Shown: positions 13,157 to 13,923 of the stretch, in pieces | How the letters are laid out: every line of letters starts with the position of its first letter | Numbering within the stretch: position 1 is the stretch's first letter | DNA from: Methylobacterium sp. | GTDB taxonomy: Bacteria; Pseudomonadota; Alphaproteobacteria; Rhizobiales; Beijerinckiaceae | DNA length: 13,923 bases | Reading direction: 5' to 3' | Assembly: GCA_021154065.1 (NCBI GenBank) | Contig: JAJKJG010000067.1 | Coordinates: 1 to 13,923 of the forward strand | The notes under the pieces: model-generated | What the model was told of the DNA's origin: nothing | Database searches by the model: none | What the model saw: the letters and a program-made list of their open reading frames with translations, nothing else | Position numbers and translations under genes: made by a program

Positions 13157-13923
13157 TCAAGCTGTTTCTGGAACACATCCCGGTGAAAAGTAGCGCTCGA
13201 GAGCGTTCCGGTAGATCGCCGCCAGCCGGTCGAGGTCGGCGACCGCGACCCGCTCGTCGACCTGATGCATGGTCTGGCCGACGAGCCCGAACTCCACCAC
13301 CGGGCCGTGATTCTTGATGAAGCGTGCATCCGAGGTGCCGCCGGTCGTCGAGAGCGCCGGGCGGCGGCCGGTCACGGCCTCGATCGCCTCGATCAGGAAG
13401 CCGAAGCTGTCGGGCGCGGTCATGAAAGCAACGGCGTTCGTCGGATCGAAGCTCGCCGTGTAGCGCACCGCGTTGCCGGCCGCCGCGTGCAGCCGGGCGC
13501 GAAGCTCCGCCTCGAGGCTGTCGGGCGACCAGCGGTCGTTGAAGCGGATGTTGAAGGTCGCCCGCGCCTCCATCGGAATGACGTTCGAAGCCGGATTGCC
13601 GACGTCGAGTGTCGTGAACTCGAGGTTCGTGGCGTCGAAATGCGCGGTGCCGCGGTCGAGGGGTTCGGCCTTCAACGCCGAGACGAGCCGGACCATCCCG
13701 GCGATCGGGTTCTCGGCAAGCTGCGGATAGGCGACATGGCCCTGCTTGCCGTGCACGACGAGACGGCCGGTGAGCGAGCCGCGCCGTCCGATCTTGATCA
13801 TGTCGCCGAGCGCCTCGGGGTTCGTCGGCTCGCCGAGGATGCAATGGTCGAAGCGCTCGCCCCTCGCTTTTGCCCAATCGAGCAGCTTCACGGTGCCGTT
13901 GACGGCCGGACCCTCCTCGTCGC
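13157..13923 (-). CDS. dapE: Succinyl-diaminopimelate desuccinylase, N-terminus off the window
   Basis: Hydrolyses N-succinyl-LL-diaminopimelate in lysine and peptidoglycan synthesis. The C-terminal 254 residues are visible; about 125 are missing past base 13923. The visible part begins at the catalytic [10 protein letters not shown], where Glu-Glu supply the general base and a metal ligand. It continues with [16 protein letters not shown], the dimer-domain [27 protein letters not shown] and the late metal-ligand motif GQTMHQVDE. All agree with DapE rather than ArgE. The end, after the usual ALERYF, adds nine residues (SPGCVPETA) that look non-conserved. The gene is convergent with the def-fmt-truA operon, a neighbourhood seen in related bacteria. 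Confidence 0.95.
   Translation of the reverse strand, partial: DEEGPAVNGTVKLLDWAKARGERFDHCILGEPTNPEALGDMIKIGRRGSLTGRLVVHGKQGHVAYPQLAENPIAGMVRLVSALKAEPLDRGTAHFDATNLEFTTLDVGNPASNVIPMEARATFNIRFNDRWSPDSLEAELRARLHAAAGNAVRYTASFDPTNAVAFMTAPDSFGFLIEAIEAVTGRRPALSTTGGTSDARFIKNHGPVVEFGLVGQTMHQVDERVAVADLDRLAAIYRNALERYFSPGCVPETA

Noticed and set aside
13141..13200. Frameshift at the dapE 3' end (an alternative frame reads [13 protein letters not shown])
   Set aside because: The used frame already reaches the usual ALERYF end, and nothing shows that the alternative tail belongs to DapE.
1..13923. CRISPR arrays, tRNA/rRNA genes, insertion sequences, phage attachment sites
   Set aside because: I looked for repeated spacers, tRNA-like GTTCRA loops with stems, and transposase motifs and found none convincing.

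Overview
The window looks like the chromosome of a GC-rich alphaproteobacterium, probably of the order Hyphomicrobiales (Rhizobiales). The evidence is the high GC content, many ATGA- or TGATG-type gene overlaps, and the run rmuC / def-fmt-truA / dapE, which I recall as a typical neighbourhood in Bradyrhizobium-like genomes. No species can be named from sequence alone. I see no tRNA, rRNA, CRISPR array, insertion sequence or phage gene.

Left part (1-2963, all minus strand). A MntA-type nucleotidyltransferase and a HepT-like HEPN protein overlap by one base. Nine bases later begins a tightly overlapping trio: creatininase-family amidohydrolase, ketopantoate-reductase-fold dehydrogenase, and an SDR oxidoreductase cut by the window edge. 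The trio looks like a small catabolic module with an unknown substrate. The reductase lacks two substrate asparagines of true PanE.

Middle part (3012-8807, all minus strand). A six-gene operon reads in transcription order: 2-oxoglutarate/Fe(II) dioxygenase, permease, periplasmic binding protein, second permease, ATPase, and an Amidohydro_2-type metal-dependent hydrolase or decarboxylase. Together they look like import plus catabolism or salvage of a polar amino-acid-like compound. The binding protein lacks the Asp that normally holds the alpha-amino group. The amidohydrolase has Asn where the family's catalytic His normally sits. A small YYF-type hypothetical protein follows, behind a 164-base spacer with repeats.

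Right part (8953-13923) is core genome. rmuC (minus) diverges from def-fmt-truA (plus), which meets a conserved five-helix membrane protein (minus) with only four bases between stops. That gene lies downstream of dapE, whose N-terminal part is outside the window. The def promoter appears to sit so close to the ATG that the mRNA may be leaderless.

Hand counts on single 60-base lines give roughly 50-68% GC in the middle block (about 2326-8807) against roughly 62-82% in the flanks. The transporter operon and the toxin-antitoxin pair may therefore have a different history from their surroundings. I do not see one single clear-cut novel system. The best candidates are the dioxygenase-ABC-amidohydrolase operon, with its two altered binding or catalytic positions, and the toxin-antitoxin pair fused transcriptionally to the creatininase trio.
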